64,000 nucleotides of DNA from positions 186,001-250,000 of the forward strand of contig NZ_BAABJQ010000008.1 in the NCBI RefSeq assembly GCF_039543385.1. Direction: 5' to 3'. Of the stretch, positions 1 through 8,529 are shown one piece after another; within the stretch, counting starts at the first letter, position 1, and each line of letters opens with the position of its first letter. Position numbers and translations under genes: made by a program. The notes under the pieces are model-generated. The model did no database searches, was not told the DNA's origin, and was given only the letters and a program-made list of their open reading frames with translations. Source of the stretch: Rugosimonospora acidiphila. GTDB taxonomy: Bacteria; Actinomycetota; Actinomycetes; Mycobacteriales; Micromonosporaceae.

Positions 1-191
1 GGACCAGGCACCGCGTTCCGCCCGACCTGACTCCCGCGATCCGGTCCTGGTTCGGGGAGGCGGGCTTCCGCGAGGAGGCGTTCGACACCAGCCACGACGG
101 CTTCATGTCGGTGGGCGCGCACCGGCTGACGGGCGAGCCCGCCGCGCTGACGCCCGGCCAGCGGCTGTTCACCTTCGTGGCCAGGACCTGA
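1..191 (+). CDS. C-terminal end of a probable class I SAM-dependent methyltransferase (5' truncated by window)
   Basis: The reading frame is open from the window edge to a TGA stop and encodes about 62 residues. The pattern of a charged helix (IRSWFGEAGF), then FMSVGAHRLTGEP and a final strand RLFTFV resembles the C-terminus of small class I methyltransferases, in which a GAHR-F-G segment precedes the last strand. The SAM-binding motif would lie upstream of the window, so the assignment rests only on this tail. Substrate and pathway cannot be stated. Confidence 0.55.
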   Translation, partial: TRHRVPPDLTPAIRSWFGEAGFREEAFDTSHDGFMSVGAHRLTGEPAALTPGQRLFTFVART

Positions 192-374
192 GCCGGGCTA
201 CCTCAGGTCCGTCCTGTCGATTGCGTGAACCAGATGACGGTCAAGCGAGCCAGGTCGCGGGCCGGAAGGCCGCCACCACTTTTGGCACTGCCTCTCGATC
301 GCGGGTCGGCCGTCGCGATGCCGAACGACTCCCGGGCAAGCGTGGATCCTGTTGATATGGGCGATACTGAATCG

Positions 375-1175
375 ATGATGCGACGGGGGTTGTCTCTGAA
401 GACGGCGTGCGTCGGTGTGATGCTGGCCCTGGGGCTGATACTCGCCGGATGTGCCCAGCCCGGGAGCGCGGCCGGGGCCGGTTCGCCAGGGCATGTGACC
501 CCAGGGCCGTCGGTGTCCGAGGATTGGAAGAGCTACGCGGTGCAGGTGAGTGCCGTCAAGCCGGGGCCATCGCCGGACACCGTGCTCATCGACGTGCTCT
601 TGCCGGGGACGGGAGCGACCTGTGCCCGCAACGCGAGGGCCGAGCAGTTCGACCAGGCGGACACCACGATTTTTGTGCACGTCCTCGTCGACTCGGCCGG
701 GTCGGATACCTTCGGGGTGTGCCCGACGGAGGTTCCCGCGGAGTACCGGCCTGCCTCAGCCGGTGCCGTCCTGCACCGGATAGTGGATGATGACCGCACC
801 GCCGGTGGCGTAGTTGGCGACATCGGCGCCCACCCGCTGGCCTTGCGGCGACGCCCGCGCCGCGGCCATGGCGGCGGCGTCAGCGAAGTCGCCTTCGAAG
901 ACCGCGAAATACGGCGCTTCTCCCTCGGTCGCCGCCACATCGAAGCTGTAGCGCCACGCAAGCAGGCCGGGCAGATTCATGACCAGTGGAAGGTGGTTGG
1001 TCACGTAGTAGTCGCGGAAGTGGTCAGGGTCGGCGGGCTTGGAATACAGGACCACCAACTTGTGCATGACGACCTCCGTCCGCCTTCGTCCAGAGACGAG
1101 ACCATAACACTCCGGGTGACCTGGGAGCTCCTGCTAAGAACCAGGGACGACACGGAACGGTTCGGATCGCCCTAA
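375..1175 (+). CDS. Putative secreted lipoprotein with a probably abnormal, run-on C-terminus
   Basis: The product starts at one of two adjacent ATG codons with a basic n-region, a hydrophobic stretch (GVMLALGLILAG) and a lipobox LAGC, so it should be a diacylglyceryl-anchored lipoprotein. The following 115 or so residues form a plausible small exported domain with Cys pairs (ATCARN and FGVCPTE). After EVPAEYR the frame enters the antisense of the convergent EthD-like gene and reads on for about 130 residues of low-complexity, Arg-rich sequence that looks like shadow coding. The gene therefore probably lost its natural 3' end, or ends in another frame near position 780. No family is recognised. 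Confidence 0.5.
   Translation: MMRRGLSLKTACVGVMLALGLILAGCAQPGSAAGAGSPGHVTPGPSVSEDWKSYAVQVSAVKPGPSPDTVLIDVLLPGTGATCARNARAEQFDQADTTIFVHVLVDSAGSDTFGVCPTEVPAEYRPASAGAVLHRIVDDDRTAGGVVGDIGAHPLALRRRPRRGHGGGVSEVAFEDREIRRFSLGRRHIEAVAPRKQAGQIHDQWKVVGHVVVAEVVRVGGLGIQDHQLVHDDLRPPSSRDETITLRVTWELLLRTRDDTERFGSP
756..1067 (-). CDS. EthD family protein (dimeric alpha-beta barrel)
   Basis: A 103-residue protein beginning MHKLVVLYSKPADPDHFRDY, with NHLPLVMNLPGL and a Y-F-AVFEGDFADAAAM segment. This is the layout of EthD-like ferredoxin-fold proteins, which form dimeric beta-barrels and are often linked to monooxygenase or polyketide-type chemistry. The ATG is preceded by GGAGG at a 5-base spacing, which fixes the start. 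The size matches the family (about 100 residues). It is convergent with, and overlaps, the lipoprotein frame. The specific role is unknown. Confidence 0.75.
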   Translation of the reverse strand: MHKLVVLYSKPADPDHFRDYYVTNHLPLVMNLPGLLAWRYSFDVAATEGEAPYFAVFEGDFADAAAMAAARASPQGQRVGADVANYATGGAVIIHYPVQDGTG

Positions 1176-1251
1176 GATCCAATGTTTACCGATCGCCCAA
1201 TGCCGCTGGTATGTTGAGCCCTCGCCGAGTGGTGCGGGACCAGGTTTGGGG

Positions 1252-1761
1252 ATGCTTGTGGCTGAGGTGGCGCTGCGGCCGGTTGAGGACTCTGATCTCG
1301 ATGCCTTATTCGAGCAGATGCGGGATCCGGAGTCGGTCCGGATGGCCGCCTTCACTGCACAGGATCCCGACGACCGCGCCGCGTTCGATGCCCACATGGC
1401 AAGGGTCAGGACGTCGCCTGGAGCCACCAACCGCGCTATCACGGTTGATGGACGGCTCGTCGGCAGCATCGCCAGCTTCGTCATCGAGGACGACACCGAA
1501 GTCACGTACTGGATCGACAGATCCTGCTGGGGGCGGGGCATCGCCAGTCGAGCGCTCGCCCTGCTCTTGGAGTTGGTCCCGGTACGGCCCGTGTTCGCCC
1601 GTGCCGCGAGTGACAATGTCGGATCGCTCAAGGTGCTACAGAAGGCAGGATTCGCCATCACAGGCACGGAGATCTCGTTCGCCAACGGGCGGAACTCGGA
1701 GATCGAGGAAACGATCCTGCGCCTTGACGAGCCCGCGGGACGTGCCTCGAACCGCAGGTGA
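1252..1761 (+). CDS. GNAT family N-acetyltransferase
   Basis: A 169-residue GCN5-related acetyltransferase. The N-terminus (VALRPVEDSDLDALFEQM) is the usual first strand and helix. The acetyl-CoA pyrophosphate loop is seen as CWGRGIASRAL near residue 95, followed by the conserved ARAASDNVGSLKVLQKAGF segment of RimJ/RimL-like enzymes. It transfers acetyl from acetyl-CoA to an amine; the substrate cannot be predicted. The ATG is preferred over a TTG two codons upstream; a weak AGG-containing site precedes both. It stands alone between genes of opposite orientation. Confidence 0.85.
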   Translation: MLVAEVALRPVEDSDLDALFEQMRDPESVRMAAFTAQDPDDRAAFDAHMARVRTSPGATNRAITVDGRLVGSIASFVIEDDTEVTYWIDRSCWGRGIASRALALLLELVPVRPVFARAASDNVGSLKVLQKAGFAITGTEISFANGRNSEIEETILRLDEPAGRASNRR

Positions 1762-1868
1762 CCCAGCCCGAGGGTGGGCGATTCGGCCGGCACCTTGGGG
1801 TCCACCAACGCCGGGAAATTCGCGTGGGGGACTGGCCGATGGCGGCCGGGTTGCGACGTCCTTGGGCT

Positions 1869-2372
1869 TCAGGTCTTGGCCGTGCGCTGTGCTCTTACGG
1901 TTTGTACCGTCCGCCAGGGGCCGTGGTTGCGGGAGATCTCGTTGCGCCAGGAAAAGGTGGCGGGCTGGAGGTCGTGGAAAACCCAGCGTTCGATCCGGTC
2001 GGCTTCGGCTCGTTCGAGGACGATGTCGGGGCCGACCTGCCGTGCGTACATGTGGATGACGGTCGTCGTGGCGGTGGAATGGAAGGTGAAGCGCCACAGC
2101 CGCAGACGCGGGTCCCAGATCCGCACGCAGAGGCCGACTTCGCGCTGGGTGTCGGCGCACGGGATGGTGCCGGCCGGGACGCGCCACACGTCGACCACGG
2201 CGCGGCCGTCCAGTGCGTAGCTGAACTCCCATTCGCCGGTGATGTGGCGGGCCGGTGAGCCGTCGGGGCGCAGATAGGTGACACGCGTCTGCCATGCTCC
2301 GGTGAACTGCCCGAACAGCCGCAGGTCAGCGGCGTGCCGGGTGTCCGGCGCGTGCGACAGGATCGAGGTCAT
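1869..2372 (-). CDS. Hypothetical protein, DUF1579-like / lipocalin-like fold
   Basis: A 167-residue protein with no signal peptide. The pattern FGQFTGAWQTRVTYLRPDG, then ITGEWEFSYALDGRAVVDVWRV and a series of alternating strands ending ATFSWRNEISRN is typical of small beta-barrel proteins annotated as DUF1579 or unnamed. Its ATG overlaps the stop of the upstream arginase-like gene (ATGA), which implies translational coupling and a two-gene operon. Function is unknown; context suggests an accessory role to the arginase-family enzyme. Confidence 0.6.
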   Translation of the reverse strand: MTSILSHAPDTRHAADLRLFGQFTGAWQTRVTYLRPDGSPARHITGEWEFSYALDGRAVVDVWRVPAGTIPCADTQREVGLCVRIWDPRLRLWRFTFHSTATTTVIHMYARQVGPDIVLERAEADRIERWVFHDLQPATFSWRNEISRNHGPWRTVQTVRAQRTAKT

Positions 2373-3283
2373 GCCAGCTCTCCTTGCAGTCCCGCGGCGA
2401 CACAGCCGACGATCGGGGATGGGTGGGCGCTGTCCGGGTCGAGGTGCGGGTTGTAGATCGTGACATCGACGCCCAGGATGCGACCTGTTTGGCGCAGCCG
2501 GGACAGCAGCCGGGTCAACTCCTCGAAGGTGAGGCCGGGTGTTCCCGGTGTGTCGACACTCGGCAGGATCGCCGCATCGAGTACGTCGAGGTCGACGTGC
2601 ACCCAGATCGGGTGCGTGGCTCGGAGATGTTCGACGGCCCGGCGTGCTGCCGCATCCATGCCCATGGCGAGCATCTCGTCGATGCCGATGACCAGCAGGC
2701 CAGGAGGTAGCGCCTGGCCGGTCCGGTCACCGAGTTGGACGACGTGGCGGTCTTCCACGAGTGGCCCGTCAAGGCCTGGCCAGCGGGTCAGAATCAGCTC
2801 TCCGCGGCCGGTGGCCAGGGCCAGGTCCATGCCGGCGGCCGCACCGAGCGTGGCGAAGTCGTGGTTTCCCGGATGGGTGAAGTCAGGGTGCCCGTCGATG
2901 TGCACCAACGCGATCTCGTGGTGCCGGCGGGCACCGCCCAGGCAGCCAAGCAGCAGGGAGCAGTCACCGCCGAGGACGACCGGCAGCCGCCCGCCGGCGA
3001 TCGCGTCGCTGACGGCGTCGACCAGCAGCAGGCTGTGTTCGCGCAACGTCACGCCGTTGCGCACCCGGGTGCCCGGTTGCGCCTCGGCCTGGTACGGCGG
3101 GTGGGGCAGCTCGGTTACCGCGACCGCCCCGAGCCGCCGGCCGAGGCCAGCTTCGCAAAGCGCACGCGGTGCACTCCAGGTCCCCGGCTCGGCTCCGCCA
3201 GCATCCGGTCGCAGGCCCAGGCTCCACGGCACACAGATCACCTCAACCGGGAGGAGACCGTTCGTCTGGTCATGGTTGGCCAT
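2369..3283 (-). CDS. Arginase/agmatinase/formimidoylglutamase family hydrolase
   Basis: A 304-residue ureohydrolase-family protein. The three metal-binding motifs are present in order: GGDCS (residues 105-109), DGHPDF (130-135) and HVDLDVLD (229-236), the last being the DxDxxD signature. The first motif has Cys where arginases usually have the His ligand (GGDHS), a variant seen in some family members, so activity on arginine or agmatine should not be assumed. ATG at the chosen start follows GAGGAG at 5 bases; the in-frame GTG four codons earlier lacks such a site. It is divergent from a CGNR regulator across a perfect inverted repeat. Confidence 0.8.
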   Translation of the reverse strand: MANHDQTNGLLPVEVICVPWSLGLRPDAGGAEPGTWSAPRALCEAGLGRRLGAVAVTELPHPPYQAEAQPGTRVRNGVTLREHSLLLVDAVSDAIAGGRLPVVLGGDCSLLLGCLGGARRHHEIALVHIDGHPDFTHPGNHDFATLGAAAGMDLALATGRGELILTRWPGLDGPLVEDRHVVQLGDRTGQALPPGLLVIGIDEMLAMGMDAAARRAVEHLRATHPIWVHVDLDVLDAAILPSVDTPGTPGLTFEELTRLLSRLRQTGRILGVDVTIYNPHLDPDSAHPSPIVGCVAAGLQGELA

Positions 3284-3303
3284 GCTGCTCCTCACGTTGT
3301 GAG

Positions 3304-3335
3304 CTACACCGGTAAAAAGTGTTTCACCGGTGTAG
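3304..3335. promoter_or_regulatory. Perfect 10-bp inverted repeat operator between divergent genes
   Basis: CTACACCGGT and ACCGGTGTAG are exact reverse complements separated by 12 bases; the match extends to 13 of 14 with the flanking A/T run. It lies in the roughly 80-bp gap between the arginase-like gene and the CGNR regulator. Inference: it is the operator through which the CGNR protein controls both directions. Confidence 0.6.
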
Positions 3336-3366
3336 TCAACGGCGCAAGGCCAGATATCATCGCGCC

Positions 3367-3987
3367 ATGGTCACCGCTACAAGCCCGAACCGGACGCCCC
3401 ACGAGTTCCGTTCACGTGACTTCCGGGGCGGCCACCCGGTCATCGACTTCGTCAACACCGTCACCGCCCGCAACACCACGGCACCTGAGGACTGGCTCGA
3501 CAGCTACGCCACGCTGCTGCGCTGGGCGTCGTTGAGCGCGCTGACCATCCCCGCCGGCGCGGCGACTGTCGAGGCGGACCGGGCGGACGCCCAAACCGAG
3601 ATGCGGCGGTGCCGAGAACTCCGCGAGGCGCTGCACGCGACCATGACGGCCGTACTGGACGACGTCCCCGTGCCCCGGTCCGCCGCCGCAACGCTGCAGG
3701 CGAACTGGCGGCACGCCGCAACACACGTACACCTGGAACTGTCGTCCACCCCGTTCCGCCTGCGGCACGACCAGCCCGGGCCCGCGCTGTCGGTCGTGCG
3801 GCGCACGCTGACCGCCGCCGCGGTCGAGTTGCTCATCGACCTTCCACGCGAACGCATCCGCAGATGCCCGGGCGAGCGCTGCGGATGGATCTTCCTCGAC
3901 ACCTCGAAAGCCGGCCGTCGCCGGTGGTGCGACATGGCGACGTGCGGCACGGCCGACAAGAATCGTCGCCGCCAGCCAAGCCCATAG
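3367..3987 (+). CDS. CGNR zinc finger / ABATE domain transcriptional regulator
   Basis: A 206-residue protein. The N-terminal half starts with GGHPVIDFVNTV, the hallmark of the ABATE (putative stress-responsive) domain. The C-terminal half carries the CGNR-type zinc finger, here RCPGERCGWIFLDTSKAGRR followed by WCDMATCG, giving two C-x4-C pairs. Such proteins are presumed DNA-binding regulators. The start is the ATG just before VTATSPNRTP; a longer in-frame extension begins inside the operator palindrome and is unlikely. It is divergent from the arginase-like operon, its most likely target. Confidence 0.85.
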   Translation: MVTATSPNRTPHEFRSRDFRGGHPVIDFVNTVTARNTTAPEDWLDSYATLLRWASLSALTIPAGAATVEADRADAQTEMRRCRELREALHATMTAVLDDVPVPRSAAATLQANWRHAATHVHLELSSTPFRLRHDQPGPALSVVRRTLTAAAVELLIDLPRERIRRCPGERCGWIFLDTSKAGRRRWCDMATCGTADKNRRRQPSP

Positions 3988-4588
3988 GAGTCACCGTCGA
4001 GCGCCAACGAAACTTGCTCCCGCGCGTGGGGCGAATACGTGGGTTGGCGCGGGTCCTGATGATCGATCAAACATAATTCAACTAAGTAGGTCCGGAACCC
4101 CGCCGAAAAGACGTAAATTGCCACCTATAGAAGTGGATTGATCTGGTCAATCCGGACGTCGGCGGTTTGAAGTCTTGCGGATCTGTTTAGATACGTCTAT
4201 TTTATTGAATCGAAAGCCTGATGCTGGCGAAGTCGCCCAACGCTCCCAAAGGAAGGGACGACGCCGGCTCGACGGAGGCCCTACTCACGACGGTCTGCGG
4301 CGGCCGATCCGCGCGAGCCGCCCCGGTCCAAGGATGGCGGGTGAGGTATCGATGGCACTGGCACGTGAGGCAGGAATCTCCACTCGCACCATCCGCGGGA
4401 ACAACCCCGGTTGGTGATCCCGCGCACCGATTCGCACGTCAGCACCCGACGGAGTTCGTCCGAGCGGCAATCCGTCATCGCCGCATCTTGACGCTCTGGC
4501 TCAAGCGTTCCATGCCAAGGTTCGCAGGTCTATTCCTTCGCCGGAACAACCGAGGACCCGCGACCACTCCTTGATGAGGAGCAGGTCA
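3988..4588. other. Gene-poor 600-bp stretch with a locally AT-rich segment
   Basis: No convincing coding region was found. Around 4050-4220 the base composition falls well below the neighbours, and a 7-bp perfect inverted repeat (GGATTGA, 5-base spacer, TCAATCC) lies at 4135-4153. Short frames downstream of it show no recognisable family. Confidence 0.4.
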
Positions 4589-4948
4589 ATGACGTTCGTC
4601 CATCGCCTGTCTTTCCGCCGCTGCGCCGTCGTCGCGGATTCAATCCTGGCCCTGGTGCTGCTCACGGCGCAGCGAGCCAGGCGGCGCGCATCTGCGAAGC
4701 CGGTGATGTCGCGGTCTACCAGGGCGACACGTTCCGAGCCCGCTGGTACACGCGCAACGAGGTTCCCGGTGAACCGAACGATCCGTGGGAGCAGTTGGCC
4801 TCGCCACCCGTCCGCGGCGTGGACGGCGATGACGGTGTGCAACACCGGCGATCAGATGTCGCACTGCGGCAAGGTGTATGAGGCCAAGTCGTGGACCCGT
4901 AACCAGGCGCCGGGCCACCCCAATGGTCCGTCGAAGTCGATCAGCTAG
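4589..4948 (+). pseudogene. Frameshifted remnant of a small secreted protein with two CBM5/12 chitin-binding modules
   Basis: An ATG with an upstream GAGGAG opens a signal-peptide-like segment (SILALVLLTA). A first CBM5/12-like module (EAGDVAVYQGDTFRARWYTR then NEVPGEPNDPWEQL) is readable only in a second frame. A second module (GKVYEAKSWTRNQAPG) is back in the first frame and ends at TAG. Two compensating indels, near 4670 and 4825, explain this. The modules closely resemble the two C-terminal modules of the adjacent GH53 protein. As it stands the gene cannot make both modules. Confidence 0.65.
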
Positions 4949-5086
4949 CCGGCCAGTGGTTCCGCCGGCACCGTCACGACTCGCTCGATCAGCGGGTAAC
5001 TATCCGGGGCGTCCCGACCGCATCGTCCGTTGTGGCCGCGACGCCTTTCATCCCCACCGCCGAATTCAGGTCTCGAAAGGATGCCC

Positions 5087-8000
5087 ATGGGACGCAGGTG
5101 GATGAGACGCAGGTACTTGCCCGTCCTGGCCGCGGTCGCGCTGGTCGTTGGCGTCGTCGTCGCGACCCCCGCGCCGGCGCTGGCCACGGCTGTCCAGCCG
5201 CCGTCTCCCATTGACCCGAGCCCCGTCAACGGCCAGTCGTACTATCTGGTCAGCCAGGCGTCCGGGCTCCAGGCCGGCGGCAATGGCGCCACGACGAAGG
5301 ACGGCGACAACGTCCGTCAGAGCCTTCGCAACTTCAGCGACCTCGGCCAACGATGGTCCGTGACCAAGGTACCGAGTGGCAACTGGCTGATCAGCAACGT
5401 CGGTAACGGACTTTGCCTCGACAGCCGATCGGAGGCCGGAACCACCTGGACGGTTCAGAACCGATGCGCCAGCGGCGTATCGACCCAAGAGTGGGACTTT
5501 ACCTACATCACCAACGGCTACAGTGTCATCATCAACGCCGGCACTCACCTCGTGCTGGATGTGTCTGACTCCAGTTCGGACCCGGACACGGCCCTGATCC
5601 AGTCGCCGCTTGTCGGCGCGCCCTCGGCGACACAGTCCTGGTTGCTGCGCCCCACCTACTTCCTCGGCAACGACTCGAGCCTGCAGGAGAAGGCCGAGTT
5701 TGATCGTACGGTGGCCGCGAACAGCCCGCCATGGTGGCATGTGGGCTATCTGCCGGGGCAGGACCTGCTGCAGATCTTCAAGGCCGAGGGAATGAACATG
5801 ATTCGGGTCCGCCCGGCCTCGATCAATACCACCGTCGTCCACGACGGCGTCACGTTCCCGATCACCACGGCGCCCTACAACAACTACACGCTGGCACCAC
5901 CGCCCGCCAGCCAGATCATCCCGGCCAGCGCCAACTCGGCGTCCCCCGGCGGAACGAGTAGCGGAAACCACGCCCAGACGGACTGGTCAGCCGTCGATCT
6001 GGCCAAGCGCGCGAAGCAACTCGGCATGGCGGTCAACGTCACCCTGTTCTACTCCGGCGACAACACCTCTGAAACTCCGGGAAACTGGGCCGGCAAAACG
6101 GTCGACCAACTCGCCGGCGACTCGCAGACCCCAGGGCTCATGTACGACTATGTGAAGCAGGAGATGGAGCTGTTCCGAGCCAACGGTGCGTGGCCCGACA
6201 TGGTCTCGATCGGAAACGAAGTCAACGACGGTATGTTCACGACCACGGGCGCCGGTGGCCTTTCGCCTTCGGGCACGAATTGCACCCCGACGGCGACCGG
6301 TGGTGGTACCGGGACGGCGAACTGTTTCCCGCGCATCCAGCAGGCGGCCATGCGAGCGATCGCCGACGCCGCGGCGGACACGTCCAACCCTGGGCTGCTC
6401 GGTCGGCCGCTGCCGCCGCCGCTCACCTGCATTCACGTCGACGGCAATCCCGATCTCCAGACCTTCTTCGCCGGCGCGACCGGGCCCAACGGAATCCCGC
6501 TGGACGCCGCCTGCTCAAGCTACTACCCCGGCTGGCACGGACCGCTGACCCAGGCTCAGCAGGACTGGCACCCCTGTAACACCGCGAACTGCGGCACCAG
6601 CAGGCAGCATGTCGAGGAGACGAACTTCGCCACCGAGGCGAACGGCCTCGGCCTGCCCATCTTCACCATCGAGGATGGCGTGGCATACACGACGAGCGGC
6701 AGCCCGCAGGACCCGTGGTACGGCGTGAACCCGTCAGGTCCGTCCCGCGACCTCTCGCGCCAAGGAATGATCGATCTCACCAAGGCCGAGCAGAACATCC
6801 CGAACCATCTGGCTCTCGGCATGGAATGGTGGGCGGGCGAAGCAACCTCCATCCCCGGAATCACCGCGGCCCAGGGCTTCTGGGCGACTCCCGGCATCGG
6901 CCTCTTCGATGCCTCGACGACGGCCGCGAACCCCATGGACAACGCCGCACTACCGGTCCTGGCCGCCATGGGTGGCAAGCTGAATCCGACGCTCTCCTAC
7001 AAGTTTGTCAACGCCGCAGACGGGCGCGTGCTGCAAACAGCTTCCGGGTCGGCCGCACCGGGGGCTTCGCTGCGGACAGGGCCCGACACCGGGATCACCG
7101 GGCCGCACCAGCAGTGGCAGATCTTGGCCCAAGGAGCCGATCCGCACCAGAACGCGGCAACGTACCCCACACCCATGGACCATCGCGGCGACGGCTTCTT
7201 CCAGATTGTCAACGCCAACAAGACAAGCGGCGTCAACGTCCTTGACACCGACGGGCTCACCGGCAGCGGTAGCCCGGTCGTGCAGAATCCGCAGAGCGCC
7301 GACGTCCTCGCGACCACCGGAACGGACGCCGCCCAGGAATGGGACGTCCTCAGCGTCGGAGACTGCGGCGACACCCCGGCGAACTGCACCGCGCCGCCGC
7401 TGGTGACCAAGGGCGACGGCAGCTTCTACATGATCACGAACAAGGCAACGGGCAACGTGCTGGCGCTTTCCGGCACCGGCCCCAACGCCGTCGTGGAGCA
7501 GGAAGCGCCAGCGGCGCCGTCCAACGGTGACTGGATGGTCCCGGCCAACAAGGGCCAACTGTGGCGGATCGTGCCGGCGACCATCACCCAGCCCACCGTC
7601 GCGACGACCACGACCCTGCAGGTGTCGACGAATCCCGCACCGATCGGTCAGCCGGTCACCTTGACGGCCACGGTAGCCGGAGGCACACCGGTTGCCGGCA
7701 GCACCGTCACCTTCCTTGACGGTTCCACCGTCCTCGGAAGCACAAGCCTCGCGCAAGGCCAGAAGGTGGCCTCACTCACGACACCGACATTCGCCGCGGG
7801 CACCCACGTGCTACGCGCTGTCTATGGCGGAGACGTCATCAACCTCGGCAGCGAGTCGACGCCGGTCACGCTGAACGTCCCGGCCGCATGGAAGGCTTCG
7901 GCGGTCTACGACAGCGGCGACCTGGTCAGCTACCACGGGGCGATTTACCTGGCCTCCTGGTGGACGCAGAACCAGGCGCCCGGTGACCCGTACGGTCCGT

Positions 8001-8167
8001 GGCAGGAGTTGACCGTGAATTCCGACGGTGTCCCGCTGTGGACGGCGTCACGGATCTTCAATACGGGTGAGGTGGCGATCTACCACGGTCACGTCTACGA
8101 GGCGAAGTGGTGGACCCGGAACCAGGTGCCGGGTGATCCGTATGGGCCCTGGAAGTTGACCGCCTGA
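5087..8167 (+). CDS. Secreted GH53-type arabinogalactan endo-beta-1,4-galactanase with ricin, Ig-like and chitin-binding modules
   Basis: A 1026-residue exported enzyme. Order: twin-basic signal peptide ending near ALATA; ricin-type beta-trefoil (about 45-190); GH53 catalytic domain (about 200-650) with PDMVSIGNEVNDGM (acid/base Glu, near 376) and PIFTIEDGVAY (probable nucleophile Glu, near 527); a second beta-trefoil (to about 835); a bacterial Ig-like domain (TTTTLQVSTNPAPIGQPV); and two CBM5/12-like modules with WWTQNQAPGDPYGPW and WWTRNQVPGDPYGPW. GH53 enzymes cut beta-1,4-galactan side chains of pectin. The start ATG follows GAAAGGA at a good distance. The CBM5/12 modules are shared with the relic just upstream. 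Confidence 0.85.
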   Translation: MGRRWMRRRYLPVLAAVALVVGVVVATPAPALATAVQPPSPIDPSPVNGQSYYLVSQASGLQAGGNGATTKDGDNVRQSLRNFSDLGQRWSVTKVPSGNWLISNVGNGLCLDSRSEAGTTWTVQNRCASGVSTQEWDFTYITNGYSVIINAGTHLVLDVSDSSSDPDTALIQSPLVGAPSATQSWLLRPTYFLGNDSSLQEKAEFDRTVAANSPPWWHVGYLPGQDLLQIFKAEGMNMIRVRPASINTTVVHDGVTFPITTAPYNNYTLAPPPASQIIPASANSASPGGTSSGNHAQTDWSAVDLAKRAKQLGMAVNVTLFYSGDNTSETPGNWAGKTVDQLAGDSQTPGLMYDYVKQEMELFRANGAWPDMVSIGNEVNDGMFTTTGAGGLSPSGTNCTPTATGGGTGTANCFPRIQQAAMRAIADAAADTSNPGLLGRPLPPPLTCIHVDGNPDLQTFFAGATGPNGIPLDAACSSYYPGWHGPLTQAQQDWHPCNTANCGTSRQHVEETNFATEANGLGLPIFTIEDGVAYTTSGSPQDPWYGVNPSGPSRDLSRQGMIDLTKAEQNIPNHLALGMEWWAGEATSIPGITAAQGFWATPGIGLFDASTTAANPMDNAALPVLAAMGGKLNPTLSYKFVNAADGRVLQTASGSAAPGASLRTGPDTGITGPHQQWQILAQGADPHQNAATYPTPMDHRGDGFFQIVNANKTSGVNVLDTDGLTGSGSPVVQNPQSADVLATTGTDAAQEWDVLSVGDCGDTPANCTAPPLVTKGDGSFYMITNKATGNVLALSGTGPNAVVEQEAPAAPSNGDWMVPANKGQLWRIVPATITQPTVATTTTLQVSTNPAPIGQPVTLTATVAGGTPVAGSTVTFLDGSTVLGSTSLAQGQKVASLTTPTFAAGTHVLRAVYGGDVINLGSESTPVTLNVPAAWKASAVYDSGDLVSYHGAIYLASWWTQNQAPGDPYGPWQELTVNSDGVPLWTASRIFNTGEVAIYHGHVYEAKWWTRNQVPGDPYGPWKLTA

Positions 8168-8178
8168 ACAAATCTCCA

Positions 8179-8213
8179 CGCTGGCCCGGGACCGCGACCG
8201 TCCCGGGCCAGCG
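8179..8213 (+). terminator. Strong intrinsic-type hairpin after the galactanase gene
   Basis: A 14-bp perfect stem (CGCTGGCCCGGGAC with GTCCCGGGCCAGCG) closes a 7-base loop about 12 bases after the stop. There is no T-run, as is common for actinobacterial hairpin terminators. Confidence 0.75.
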
Positions 8214-8529
8214 GCACAAGCAAGCGATGGATCTCGAACCCGCGGCCGTGCGGCTCCGCCACCAGTTCGGATGGGTGCTACCACGGCCATACCCGGACTC
8301 ACCGAGCTGGTCGAGCGCGACGAGGGGGTCGTCCGCGCCGGCAGCTGGAGCGAGACCAGCTTGATCGTGGGTATAGCGTGCGCTGGTCCCCAGCCGACGT
8401 CTTCATGATCGACTGGGAATCCGGCTACGCCCAATGTGGTATGCCGAAATCCTTCCCTGGTGGTATGCGGCGACTGTCCGGATTCGAGATGCTGGGCGGG
8501 TAGCCGGAGCAATCAGGGAGGGACGGCGG
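8214..8529. other. Intergenic stretch, no gene recognised
   Basis: Only short unrelated frames are present. A 45-codon ATG frame at 8271-8408 shows no recognisable family. Confidence 0.4.

Noticed and set aside
4175..4574. Short plus-strand frames that could be small proteins
   Set aside because: No ribosome site of note, no recognised family, and they overlap one another in different frames.
8271..8408. 45-codon frame after the galactanase terminator
   Set aside because: No recognised family, no ribosome site and no conserved motif.
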